NCBI GenBank assembly: GCA_938007945.1
Contig: CALLME010000035.1
Span: forward strand, 1 to 14,821
Reading direction: 5' to 3'
Source of the DNA: an uncultured Caulobacterales bacterium
GTDB lineage: Bacteria > Pseudomonadota > Alphaproteobacteria > Caulobacterales > Maricaulaceae
DNA length: 14,821 nt
Shown: positions 1 to 7,234 of the stretch, one piece after another
Layout of the letters: every line of letters starts with the position of its first letter
How positions within the stretch are numbered: the stretch's first letter is position 1
Made by a program: the position numbers and the translations under genes
Notes under the pieces: model-generated
What the model was told of the DNA's origin: nothing
The model's database searches: none
What the model saw: the letters and a program-made list of their open reading frames with translations, nothing else

Positions 1-213
1 TCGCAATTTGAGCTTGGCTATTTCACCTCTGGCGTTGGGGATAGTGAGTGGCAGAGGTTTGACCTCACAAATGAATTTGCGGACTATAGTTTTGAGTTTT
101 CACCAAATCCGCCGCTAGAAAGAGGCAATGACTATGTCGGGATTTGGCCTGACCCCTCAGGTAAAGGCGGCTCAATTGAACTCTTATTGCTTAAAGTGGA
201 ACGCCTGCGTTAG
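1..213 (+). CDS. C-terminal fragment of an unidentified protein (possible jelly-roll/CBM-like end)
   Basis: Reading frame 1 is open from the window edge to a TAG at 211-213, giving 70 residues with no start inside the window. The fragment is rich in aromatic residues and beta-strand-like alternation (WQRFDL, YSFEF, DYVGIWPDP, GGSIELLLLKVERL). A strand-rich end with a YVGIWPDPSGKGG-type turn resembles the last strands of jelly-roll or carbohydrate-binding-type domains, but this is an impression from composition and spacing, not an identified domain. It converges on the AGE-family epimerase gene with no spacer: its TAG directly abuts that gene's stop. A role in polysaccharide metabolism would fit the neighbours, but nothing in the fragment proves it. 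Confidence 0.6.
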   Translation, partial: SQFELGYFTSGVGDSEWQRFDLTNEFADYSFEFSPNPPLERGNDYVGIWPDPSGKGGSIELLLLKVERLR

Positions 214-1356
214 CTAACCTTCACAGAAATCCACGGCTTCCATCGTCATCCCCATGATATGATAAAAAGTGCTGACAGGAATAGTTTCCGCGCAGGGGCG
301 GCCGTGCTCGTCTAGTTGATCTACCCATGTCCCGTCATCATTGAGGTAGTGTTCGTGTATTCCAGCAAGTGTTCTTACGGCACTCTCTGTTGCACCTTTG
401 CGACCAAGTCTCGCCATAGTCAGGTGGGCGCGCACGACTTCTGTTTGAACCCAGAGCCGCTTTGTGGCGCGGCGCACATTGCCTGCTTTATCTTCTTCGT
501 CATTTAAGAAAATCGGATTACCTACAAAAGCATTGTCATACAGCGCGTCTTGATAGCCGCGGGTCGAAACACCGCTAAATTTCTCATATTGCCCGAGAAG
601 CCAAACCCATTCCACAGCGTGACCTGGCTCAGCAGTTTGTCCCAAATCTCCGTCGGCAAGACTCCAATCGAGTTTGAAAAATTCTGAGATGACTGTGTGC
701 TCACTATCATAAAAATAAAGTTGGAAGAGTTCAAATATTTTATGTGCGATTTGTAAATGTCGCGTGTCGCCAGTACGTTGATAAAGCGCAAGGCTGGCTT
801 CAAGGTAATGCATGTGAGGGTTTTGTCGGCGAGGGAGGGTTGCAGGACGGCCTTCAAGCCACCCCTCATTGGGTGCTTCAAATTCGACATCAATGATCCC
901 TAAAATCGCGTCGCACCTTGTCTCTGCTGACCGTTGATTTTGCGCTTGGTTCAAGCCCGCGAGCGACGACGCTCCGAGTAAGTGGAAGGCGTGATCGTAA
1001 AAATCGCGAATAGGATTGGTGACGACATAGTCAGGGCCTATGCGGTGAGCGTAACCCGCTCGTGCGTCATTTACACCGTCGCGCTGATATCCATATGTTT
1101 CTAAGAAATCAAAACACTTATCCGCGATAGGGGTGCCGTCATACCATCCTAAACGGCTCGCAAGACTATAGGTAAAAATTTGGCGTGATTGCACACGCAC
1201 ACGTCGCTCAGCGTCCACATTAGCTGAGCGGTCAAGATGCAAATCTTCGTAAAATCCACCTTGCGCGTCAACGCCATGTGCAGCCCAAAAGGGAAGCGCC
1301 GCCTCTATCATCCAACTTCTAAGGGCTTTTGTTTCAGCCTTTAATGCGCGGCTCAT
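214..1356 (-). CDS. AGE-family epimerase/isomerase (N-acylglucosamine 2-epimerase fold)
   Basis: This 380-residue protein has the usual length and motif order of the AGE family, cytosolic (alpha/alpha)6-barrel enzymes that epimerise or isomerise sugars (N-acetylglucosamine/N-acetylmannosamine, mannose/fructose, cellobiose). Visible family motifs are RQIFTY at 58-63, NPHMHYLEA at 179-187, EPGHAVEW at 243-250, LWVQTE at 301-306 and STFYH at 362-366. H246 and H366 sit where the family's catalytic histidines lie. The ATG at 1356 lies 4 bases after the galU stop, so the gene is very probably the last cistron of glmS-galU-AGE. No clear Shine-Dalgarno precedes it, so coupled translation is plausible. 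The substrate cannot be told from sequence; the operon favours an envelope or exopolysaccharide sugar. It is sometimes annotated as mannose-6-phosphate isomerase-like. Confidence 0.9.
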   Translation of the reverse strand: MSRALKAETKALRSWMIEAALPFWAAHGVDAQGGFYEDLHLDRSANVDAERRVRVQSRQIFTYSLASRLGWYDGTPIADKCFDFLETYGYQRDGVNDARAGYAHRIGPDYVVTNPIRDFYDHAFHLLGASSLAGLNQAQNQRSAETRCDAILGIIDVEFEAPNEGWLEGRPATLPRRQNPHMHYLEASLALYQRTGDTRHLQIAHKIFELFQLYFYDSEHTVISEFFKLDWSLADGDLGQTAEPGHAVEWVWLLGQYEKFSGVSTRGYQDALYDNAFVGNPIFLNDEEDKAGNVRRATKRLWVQTEVVRAHLTMARLGRKGATESAVRTLAGIHEHYLNDDGTWVDQLDEHGRPCAETIPVSTFYHIMGMTMEAVDFCEG

Positions 1357-1360
1357 ATAA

Positions 1361-2248
1361 TCAGACGCCGAGAGATTTATGGCGTGTTTTCAATAACTCT
1401 ACGGCTTGCTCGCCAATTTCTGGGTGGTCGATGGCGTAAGCAAGCACAGCTTCGAAATAGCCATATTTTGAGCCGCAGTCATAATCCTCGCCCTCATATT
1501 CATAGGCGTGGAACGACTGCAGTTTCATCAGCGTTGCCATGGCATCCGTCAGTTGAATTTCTCCGCCTGCACCTGCGGCTTGTGTTTTGAGAATGTCCAT
1601 AATTTCAGGCTGCAAAATATACCGCCCAGTGATTTTGAGATTGCTTGGCGCATCTTCCGTCTTTGGTTTTTCTACCATGCCTGACATTTCGATGAGGCGC
1701 TGACCTTCGGCCGTGCCCTTGGGCGCGATGACACCATAGCTACTCACGCGCTCATGGGGGACTTGATCGACGGCAATAATGTTTCCGCCGACATCGTTAT
1801 AAGCATCTACCATTTGGGCGAGGCAGGACGTTTTCGCCTTCACGAGCACATCGGGCAACAATATCGCAAAAGGGTCGTCACCGATGACATCACGCGCACA
1901 CCATATGGCATGGCCGAGGCCGAGCGCGCTCTGCTGACGGACAAATGACATTGTGCCCGCTTCGGGTGTGTCCTTGTCTAATGCCTCATATATCTCCGTC
2001 TTACCTTTTTGGCGCAGGCTATATTCAAGCTCATAGGCGCGGTCGAAATAGTCCTCAATCGCACCTTTATTGCGACCTGTTACAAATACAAAATGCTCTA
2101 TGCCAGCCTCGCGGGCCTCATCCACAACATATTGCAGGGCAGGGCGGTCCACGACGGGCAGCATTTCTTTGGGTATTGTTTTGGTTGCGGGCAAAACACG
2201 CGTACCAAAGCCAGCGACGGGCAGGACGGCCTTACGTATCTTCTTCAT
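1361..2248 (-). CDS. galU: UTP--glucose-1-phosphate uridylyltransferase
   Basis: GalU makes UDP-glucose from UTP and glucose-1-phosphate in the cytosol, the donor for many envelope glycans. At 295 residues it has normal length. The nucleotidyltransferase signature is intact: PVAGFGTRVLPATKTIPKEM at about 10-29 (nucleotide-binding GxGTR loop), GLGHA at 110-114, LPDV at 131-134 (metal/nucleotide site) and VEKPK at 192-196 (substrate lysine). The ATG at 2248 follows a G-rich GTGGGGTAAT, a modest ribosome-binding site. It lies 47 bases after glmS on the same strand with no terminator between, and 4 bases before the epimerase gene, so the three probably share a transcript. This groups UDP-glucose supply with the first committed step of UDP-GlcNAc synthesis. 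Confidence 0.96.
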   Translation of the reverse strand: MKKIRKAVLPVAGFGTRVLPATKTIPKEMLPVVDRPALQYVVDEAREAGIEHFVFVTGRNKGAIEDYFDRAYELEYSLRQKGKTEIYEALDKDTPEAGTMSFVRQQSALGLGHAIWCARDVIGDDPFAILLPDVLVKAKTSCLAQMVDAYNDVGGNIIAVDQVPHERVSSYGVIAPKGTAEGQRLIEMSGMVEKPKTEDAPSNLKITGRYILQPEIMDILKTQAAGAGGEIQLTDAMATLMKLQSFHAYEYEGEDYDCGSKYGYFEAVLAYAIDHPEIGEQAVELLKTRHKSLGV

Positions 2249-2295
2249 ATTACCCCACAGTGTTGAGTTAGCTTAACCTGCGTAGCAGAATAACC

Positions 2296-4110
2296 TTACT
2301 CCACCGTTACTGATTTGGCGAGATTTCGGGGTTGATCTACATCTGTGCCGAGGTGAACAGCGGTGTGATAGGCAAGAAGTTGGATAGCAATCGACATGAT
2401 GATTGGGGCGACAAAGCCGTCAGAGCTTGGCATGACAATCATTTCGTCCGCCATATCATGCGCGCTTGCGGCGCCCGCTTCGTCAGTGATGAGAATGATA
2501 TAAGCACCGCGTGAGGCGACCTCTTGAAGGTTAGAAATCGTTTTCTCATAGAGCGTATCATAAGGTGCGAGAACGATTACAGGTGTGCCGTCTTCTATCA
2601 AAGCTATGGGGCCGTGTTTAAGCTCGCCAGCTGCATAACCTTCTGCATGTATGTAACTGATTTCTTTGAGTTTTAGAGCACCTTCAAAGGCGATAGGGAC
2701 TTGGCTGCCGCGCCCGAGATAAAACGCGCTAGAACTTTTTGACAGGTCAAAGGCAATCTGTTCAATTTTTGGATCAAGTTCGAGCGCTTCCTTGATGAGG
2801 CGTGGGGCCGTAATCATGGCGCGCGTCATACGGATTTCACCGTCACGCGAGAGCGTTTCCCGGTCACGTCCAGCAGCAAGGGTGAGGGCGGCGAGAGCTG
2901 TGAGCTGCGATGTAAACGCTTTTGTCGACGCCACACCGATTTCTGGGCCCGCATTAATAGGAAGGGCCACATCTGCCTCGCGCGCCATCGTTGACGTCAT
3001 AACATTGACGAGCGCTGCTGTGCGGAGGCCCTTTTCTTTGCAATAACGCAGCGCGGCAAGTGTATCGGCTGTTTCGCCGGATTGTGACACGGCCATGAAC
3101 AGCGAGCGTTTATCAACGACGGGGTTGCGGTAACGAAATTCTGAAGCGACATCGACATCCACGGCGATTCCCGCCACTTGCTCAAACCAATATTTTGCCA
3201 CCATGGCGGCATAACAGGCTGTGCCGCAGGCGATGATGATGATGCGGTCAATATCTGTGAAATCAAGTCCTTCTGGTGCGTCTGCGGCCAGTCGAAATTC
3301 ATCGATATAATTGTGCATTGTGCGTCCGACCGTTTCAGGTTGCTCGTATATTTCTTTGAGCATGAAGTGCCGGTAATTACCTTTTTCCGCGACAGCGGGG
3401 CCACCTTGTAAAATCGTAATATCACGTTCTACGGCGTTATCATTGCTATCAAAAATGCGGAAGCTCGTTGGAGTTAGGACGGCCCAATCACCTTCTTCCA
3501 GGTAAATTAATTTTTGGCTTAATTGTGCCAGAGCCATGGCGTCCGAGCCTAGATACATCTCAGTTTCGCCAATCCCAATTGCGAGAGGCGACCCTGCGCG
3601 CGCGCAGAAAATCTGATCTTCAACTCCGTCAATGATGAGACCGAAAGCGTAAGCGCCGCGGAGTTTCTTCAACGCTGCGCTGAAGGCGTCAATTGGCGAC
3701 AGGCCCGTCGAGAGCAGGTGATCAACAAGGTGTGCGACAACTTCTGTATCAGTTTCACTCTCGAACGTGCGGTCTGACATTTCTTCGCGCAGTTCAGTAA
3801 AGTTTTCGATGATGCCGTTATGGACAACACCGACGCGACCAGAGAAATGCGGATGCGCGTTAGTTTCATTCGGAACGCCATGCGTTGCCCAACGCGTATG
3901 CGCTATGCCCATTGGACCGTCGAGCGGTGTGTCGTTCAATTTGGCTTCTAGAGACTTGATTTTTCCTTCAGCGCGGGACCGCTTAAGCTTTCCGCCGTCA
4001 AGTACGGCAATACCAGAGCTATCATAGCCGCGATATTCCAGTCGCTTAAGCCCGTCAATAAGACGATCAGAAACCTGGGTTTCGCCCACAATACCAATGA
4101 TTCCGCACAT
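2296..4110 (-). CDS. glmS: Glutamine--fructose-6-phosphate aminotransferase (isomerizing)
   Basis: GlmS converts fructose-6-phosphate and glutamine to glucosamine-6-phosphate, the entry step to UDP-GlcNAc for peptidoglycan and lipopolysaccharide. The 604-residue protein starts MCGIIGIVG, so Cys2 becomes the N-terminal nucleophile of the class II glutaminase domain (about 2-215; HTRWATHG and HNGIIEN are visible). Two SIS sugar-isomerase domains follow, with SQSGETADT in the first and EGALKLKEISYIHAEGYAAG in the second, and the characteristic end DQPRNLAKSVTVE. It is the first gene of a minus-strand operon with galU and the epimerase. No glmS-ribozyme-like sequence is evident in its leader, as expected outside Gram-positives. 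It is divergent from the sterol desaturase-family gene. Confidence 0.97.
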   Translation of the reverse strand: MCGIIGIVGETQVSDRLIDGLKRLEYRGYDSSGIAVLDGGKLKRSRAEGKIKSLEAKLNDTPLDGPMGIAHTRWATHGVPNETNAHPHFSGRVGVVHNGIIENFTELREEMSDRTFESETDTEVVAHLVDHLLSTGLSPIDAFSAALKKLRGAYAFGLIIDGVEDQIFCARAGSPLAIGIGETEMYLGSDAMALAQLSQKLIYLEEGDWAVLTPTSFRIFDSNDNAVERDITILQGGPAVAEKGNYRHFMLKEIYEQPETVGRTMHNYIDEFRLAADAPEGLDFTDIDRIIIIACGTACYAAMVAKYWFEQVAGIAVDVDVASEFRYRNPVVDKRSLFMAVSQSGETADTLAALRYCKEKGLRTAALVNVMTSTMAREADVALPINAGPEIGVASTKAFTSQLTALAALTLAAGRDRETLSRDGEIRMTRAMITAPRLIKEALELDPKIEQIAFDLSKSSSAFYLGRGSQVPIAFEGALKLKEISYIHAEGYAAGELKHGPIALIEDGTPVIVLAPYDTLYEKTISNLQEVASRGAYIILITDEAGAASAHDMADEMIVMPSSDGFVAPIIMSIAIQLLAYHTAVHLGTDVDQPRNLAKSVTVE

Positions 4111-4191
4111 AAATTACTTTCAAGTTAGCCCGCCGCGCCCTGATGCGTAAGTGCCACAATAACGTAAAGGTTTCCTGAACCTAATTCCAAC

Positions 4192-4204
4192 TTGCATTAT
4201 GCAA
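4192..4204. promoter_or_regulatory. 13-base palindrome TTGCAT-T-ATGCAA, operator-like
   Basis: Perfect 6-base arms surround a single central base in the glmS/desaturase divergent region. The palindrome overlaps the candidate glmS -10 on the minus strand, which is where a repressor operator could sit. No regulator gene lies nearby and I do not recognise the site. Confidence 0.3.
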
Positions 4205-4222
4205 ATTTAAGGCCGTTTGCAA
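4196..4222 (-). promoter_or_regulatory. Possible glmS operon promoter
   Basis: Reading the minus strand, TTGCAA (4222-4217) is followed after 15 bases by CATAAT (4201-4196), leaving a leader of roughly 75-80 bases to the glmS ATG. The -10 matches 5 of 6 consensus bases and the -35 matches 4 of 6, but the spacer is short. This is a guess from consensus similarity only. Confidence 0.3.
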
Positions 4223-4263
4223 TTAATGATGTGCAGTTTTGTCACAGCTCTGGATAAGCGAAG

Positions 4264-4291
4264 TTGACAGGCTCGAATTTGCGGCCACAAT
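4264..4291 (+). promoter_or_regulatory. Promoter of the sterol desaturase-family gene (leaderless layout)
   Basis: A perfect -35 TTGACA (4264-4269), a 16-base spacer and CACAAT (4286-4291; 4 of 6 consensus) are followed by exactly 6 bases and then ATG at 4298. Transcription is therefore expected to start at the A of the start codon. No Shine-Dalgarno is present upstream, which agrees with a leaderless mRNA. Confidence 0.55.
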
Positions 4292-4297
4292 GTTGTT

Positions 4298-5299
4298 ATG
4301 GATGCCCTTCAACCAGACTTTCCAAAGATATTACAATTCGCGGCTCCGCTGTTCTTTGCGGCTGTCGTGCTGGAAGTTTTATACCTGCGTCTGCACCGTA
4401 AACACGCCAAGACAGAGACGCGGGGACGTTATGATACGAAGGATGCTTTCGCCTCTATGTCGATGGGTATCGGCAATTTGCTCAGCGATATTCTTATGGG
4501 GTTTATCAGCCTCGCAATAATGATGTGGATATGGCAGTTCCGACTGTTTGATTGGGGTGTCGGATTGGGCGCTTTTTTCGTCTGCCTTCTCGCACAGGAT
4601 TTTGTCTATTATTACAAGCATTATGCCGCCCATCGCGTCCGTTGGTTCTGGTCAGCCCATGTCGTTCATCACAGCTCAGAACACTATAACCTCTCAACAG
4701 CTTTGCGGCAGCCATGGAATAATCATTTTACGGGTTTTGTCTTGCTCTCTTCACCGCTTGTATTTCTGGGCTTTCATCCTTTGCTCGTGGCATTTGTGGG
4801 CGGGGTAAACCTGATCTATCAATTCTGGATACATACGGAGACAATAGACCGTATGCCGAAATGGTTTGAGGCCGTTTTCAATACACCGAGCCATCACCGT
4901 GTCCATCACTCTACAAACCCGCGCTATCTCGACGCTAACTTTGCGGGCATTTTAATTATTTGGGACAGGATGTTCGGTACCTTTGTTGAGGAGCGGGCAG
5001 ATGATCCATGTAAATACGGCGTCGTCACGCCGATTAACACGTTCAACCCCGTCAAAATCGCGTTTGCAGAACTGCTTAACATTCTCAAAGATGCCGCGCA
5101 GAAGGGCCTGACACTCAAACAGCGTTTTGGATATATTTTCGGACCGCCAGGATATTCCCATGACGGAAGCCGTAAAATGAGTGTAGATTTAAAACGCGAC
5201 TACGTTTCACAAATGCCTGAGGCGGCCGGACAGCCAGGTTTTACAAAATTTGCGAATTTGCCTGCAAAGTCAGATAATGTAATAAATTCAATGATATGA
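4298..5299 (+). CDS. Sterol desaturase / fatty acid hydroxylase family membrane protein
   Basis: This 333-residue integral membrane protein carries the histidine clusters of the di-iron fatty acid hydroxylase superfamily: HYAAH at 108-112, HVVHH at 121-125 and HHRVHH at 199-204, with a further H179 between them. Hydrophobic segments lie at about 11-30, 55-80, 88-106 and 143-175. The family uses oxygen and two irons to hydroxylate or desaturate lipid substrates at the membrane; the substrate here cannot be deduced. The tail after about 235 is soluble and less conserved. The ATG at 4298 has no Shine-Dalgarno but a promoter placed for a leaderless transcript. It converges on phoD with only 13 bases between stops and no terminator hairpin. 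Confidence 0.9.
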   Translation: MDALQPDFPKILQFAAPLFFAAVVLEVLYLRLHRKHAKTETRGRYDTKDAFASMSMGIGNLLSDILMGFISLAIMMWIWQFRLFDWGVGLGAFFVCLLAQDFVYYYKHYAAHRVRWFWSAHVVHHSSEHYNLSTALRQPWNNHFTGFVLLSSPLVFLGFHPLLVAFVGGVNLIYQFWIHTETIDRMPKWFEAVFNTPSHHRVHHSTNPRYLDANFAGILIIWDRMFGTFVEERADDPCKYGVVTPINTFNPVKIAFAELLNILKDAAQKGLTLKQRFGYIFGPPGYSHDGSRKMSVDLKRDYVSQMPEAAGQPGFTKFANLPAKSDNVINSMI

Positions 5300-5312
5300 T
5301 GCGAAGTGTTAA

Positions 5313-7061
5313 TTAGCCAATCCCGCTAAAAAGCGCGCGCTGTTTTAGATTTAAACCTTTTGCAGAAGATATATTCAACCTGCCTTTACTCGGCTTGACT
5401 GTGAAGCTTGCGACTTCAGAGGCGCTGTAATTAAGGCTTTGCGTATCGCTCACGGCAATCATACGTATTGTCGCTCCAAATTTAGTGAAGGTGATATCGC
5501 TATAACCATTCGGCATGGGGTTGTAATAGCGCGCGTCCTTATTTGCTTGGGTCAGCAAGAGCGCGTAGTCCTCGGTGGCGCTACCCATATATTTTTTCAA
5601 GGTCTCTGATGACACAGCGGTCGAGACGACCTCCACGCCGACCTTCTCACCAGATTCTGTACTGAGATCATTCATCCAAAACTCATGCGCGTCACCTGTC
5701 AGTACAAAAATATCCTGCACGTCATTTTCGACTAACCGCTTGTAGAAACGTTCGCGTGCGGCGGGATAACCGTCCCAACTATCAGGGTAGAGAGGGAGGT
5801 TATATTTCGAAAGTTCAACGATATCCCTAACGCCAGGCCAATCTTTTTCGATCGCCTGAACAGCATTTTCATCAACATAAGGTGCGAGATCAGGGGTGAG
5901 GAGACGACCCATAATTACTTGGTTTGCGAGGACACGCCAAACTTTATCTGCGTTTTTTGACTGCATTAGGGCTTCAACGATAAAGTCCTCCTGAACCGTG
6001 CCAAACATCTCACGTGAGGGGTCACCGAGGACCTCAGTTTTGAACTTATCGGCGCTGCCCTCAAGGTCGATTTCGTTTTTGAAGTTTTCAATTATGAGCG
6101 GTTCCGCGCGCGCTGTAAGACGAGTCTCAACAGTGACGAGCGAGAGCAAATTCCCAAATTCTATGTGGCGGAAGAGGTTTTCACGCGCTGTGCCTGCGCT
6201 CGGGTCGCGGATCGGCATCCATTCATAATAAGCGCGCATTGCGGCTTGCTTGCGGTCTTCCCATGACCCTTCGCTATCAGGGCTATGGTTCTCCGCACCG
6301 TTTATCCAGCTATCATTGCTGCTTTCATGATCGTCCCAAATGGTAATCATAGGGAATTTTGCACTCATCGCTTGTAGGGCTGGGTCAGTGCGATATTGCG
6401 CGTGACGGATGCGGTAATCCTCAAGACTGATAACTTCGTGGCGCGGCTCATGGAGTCGGCCTTTTTTCCCAACCTCTGTAATCTCCATACCATCCGCACC
6501 GTATTCGTAGAAATAATCACCCAAGTGGATTACTGCGTCGATGTTCTCTTGGCGAGCAATGTGATCATAGGCATTAAAATAGCCGTGCTGCCAATTTGAG
6601 CAGGACACAACAGCAAACCTCACTTGGCCGATATCACCCTCTGGAAGCGTTCGCGTTTGCCCGACAGGCGATATCTCTTCATCAACTCTGAAACGGTAAA
6701 AATATTGCTTACCAGGTTCAAGTCCTGTTGCTTCGACCTTTGCTGTCCAATTGCTAGCAGAACTCGCCTGAACACTCCCTCCGAATTCTGTATCGAAAAA
6801 ATCTTCCGTTGGGGAGATATCCCAAATGACTTTGACAGGACCGCCATTGGCATCTGTCGGTGTAATGCGCGTCCATAAAATAACAGAGTCACTGCGCGGA
6901 TCGCCGCTGGCTATCCCGTGAGCAAAAGATCCTGTTGCTTGGGTAGAGGCGGCTGAGAGCATAGGGCTGTCTTTGCCACTGCTACAACCCGTAGCCACGC
7001 TTGCTAACCCTGCAAGCGCACCAGATGATAAAAGTCCTCGTCGAGTGAACGCATGTGGCAT
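5313..7061 (-). CDS. phoD: PhoD-type alkaline phosphatase (Tat-exported)
   Basis: A 582-residue metallophosphoesterase of the PhoD family, exported to release phosphate from phosphoesters. The N-terminus has a twin-arginine motif (FTRRGLL, 5-11), a hydrophobic stretch and ATGC ending at Cys26, a weak lipobox, so it may be a Tat lipoprotein. A PhoD N-terminal domain begins near FAHGIASGDP (47-55). Metal-site motifs follow: VSCSN (152-156), HLGDYFYEYG (179-188), WDDHE (242-246), and VLTGDAHEFW further on; a cysteine in the SCSN position binds iron in characterised PhoD. I chose ATG 7061 because AAGGG lies 9 bases upstream and the signal peptide starts there. An alternative TTG at 7118 would add 19 residues ahead of the signal. 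A single CTGTCAT Pho half-site lies at 7177-7183. It follows the HerA-like gene by about 170 bases without an obvious terminator. Confidence 0.92.
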   Translation of the reverse strand: MPHAFTRRGLLSSGALAGLASVATGCSSGKDSPMLSAASTQATGSFAHGIASGDPRSDSVILWTRITPTDANGGPVKVIWDISPTEDFFDTEFGGSVQASSASNWTAKVEATGLEPGKQYFYRFRVDEEISPVGQTRTLPEGDIGQVRFAVVSCSNWQHGYFNAYDHIARQENIDAVIHLGDYFYEYGADGMEITEVGKKGRLHEPRHEVISLEDYRIRHAQYRTDPALQAMSAKFPMITIWDDHESSNDSWINGAENHSPDSEGSWEDRKQAAMRAYYEWMPIRDPSAGTARENLFRHIEFGNLLSLVTVETRLTARAEPLIIENFKNEIDLEGSADKFKTEVLGDPSREMFGTVQEDFIVEALMQSKNADKVWRVLANQVIMGRLLTPDLAPYVDENAVQAIEKDWPGVRDIVELSKYNLPLYPDSWDGYPAARERFYKRLVENDVQDIFVLTGDAHEFWMNDLSTESGEKVGVEVVSTAVSSETLKKYMGSATEDYALLLTQANKDARYYNPMPNGYSDITFTKFGATIRMIAVSDTQSLNYSASEVASFTVKPSKGRLNISSAKGLNLKQRALFSGIG

Positions 7062-7234
7062 ATGCCGTAACCCTTGATTTTTTCTCTTAGGTGTAGGGCT
7101 AATAAAGACCCCAAACAAGCCGTAATTTGGCTCAATTTAGGTGGGAACTATCCTTATACAGAGGAGTTTATATCGCATGACAGCCATAGTTCATTTTCTA
7201 ATCGTGTGCGTTCTTTTTTATTCGCTATCGCGAC

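Noticed and set aside
7062..7118. Longer phoD start at TTG 7118
   Set aside because: It would place 19 extra residues before the twin-arginine signal. ATG 7061 has a better-placed AAGGG and a normal Tat n-region.
7177..7183. Pho box upstream of phoD (CTGTCAT on the minus strand)
   Set aside because: Only one half-site is present and the expected second copy 11 bases away does not match, so PhoB control is not supported by sequence alone.
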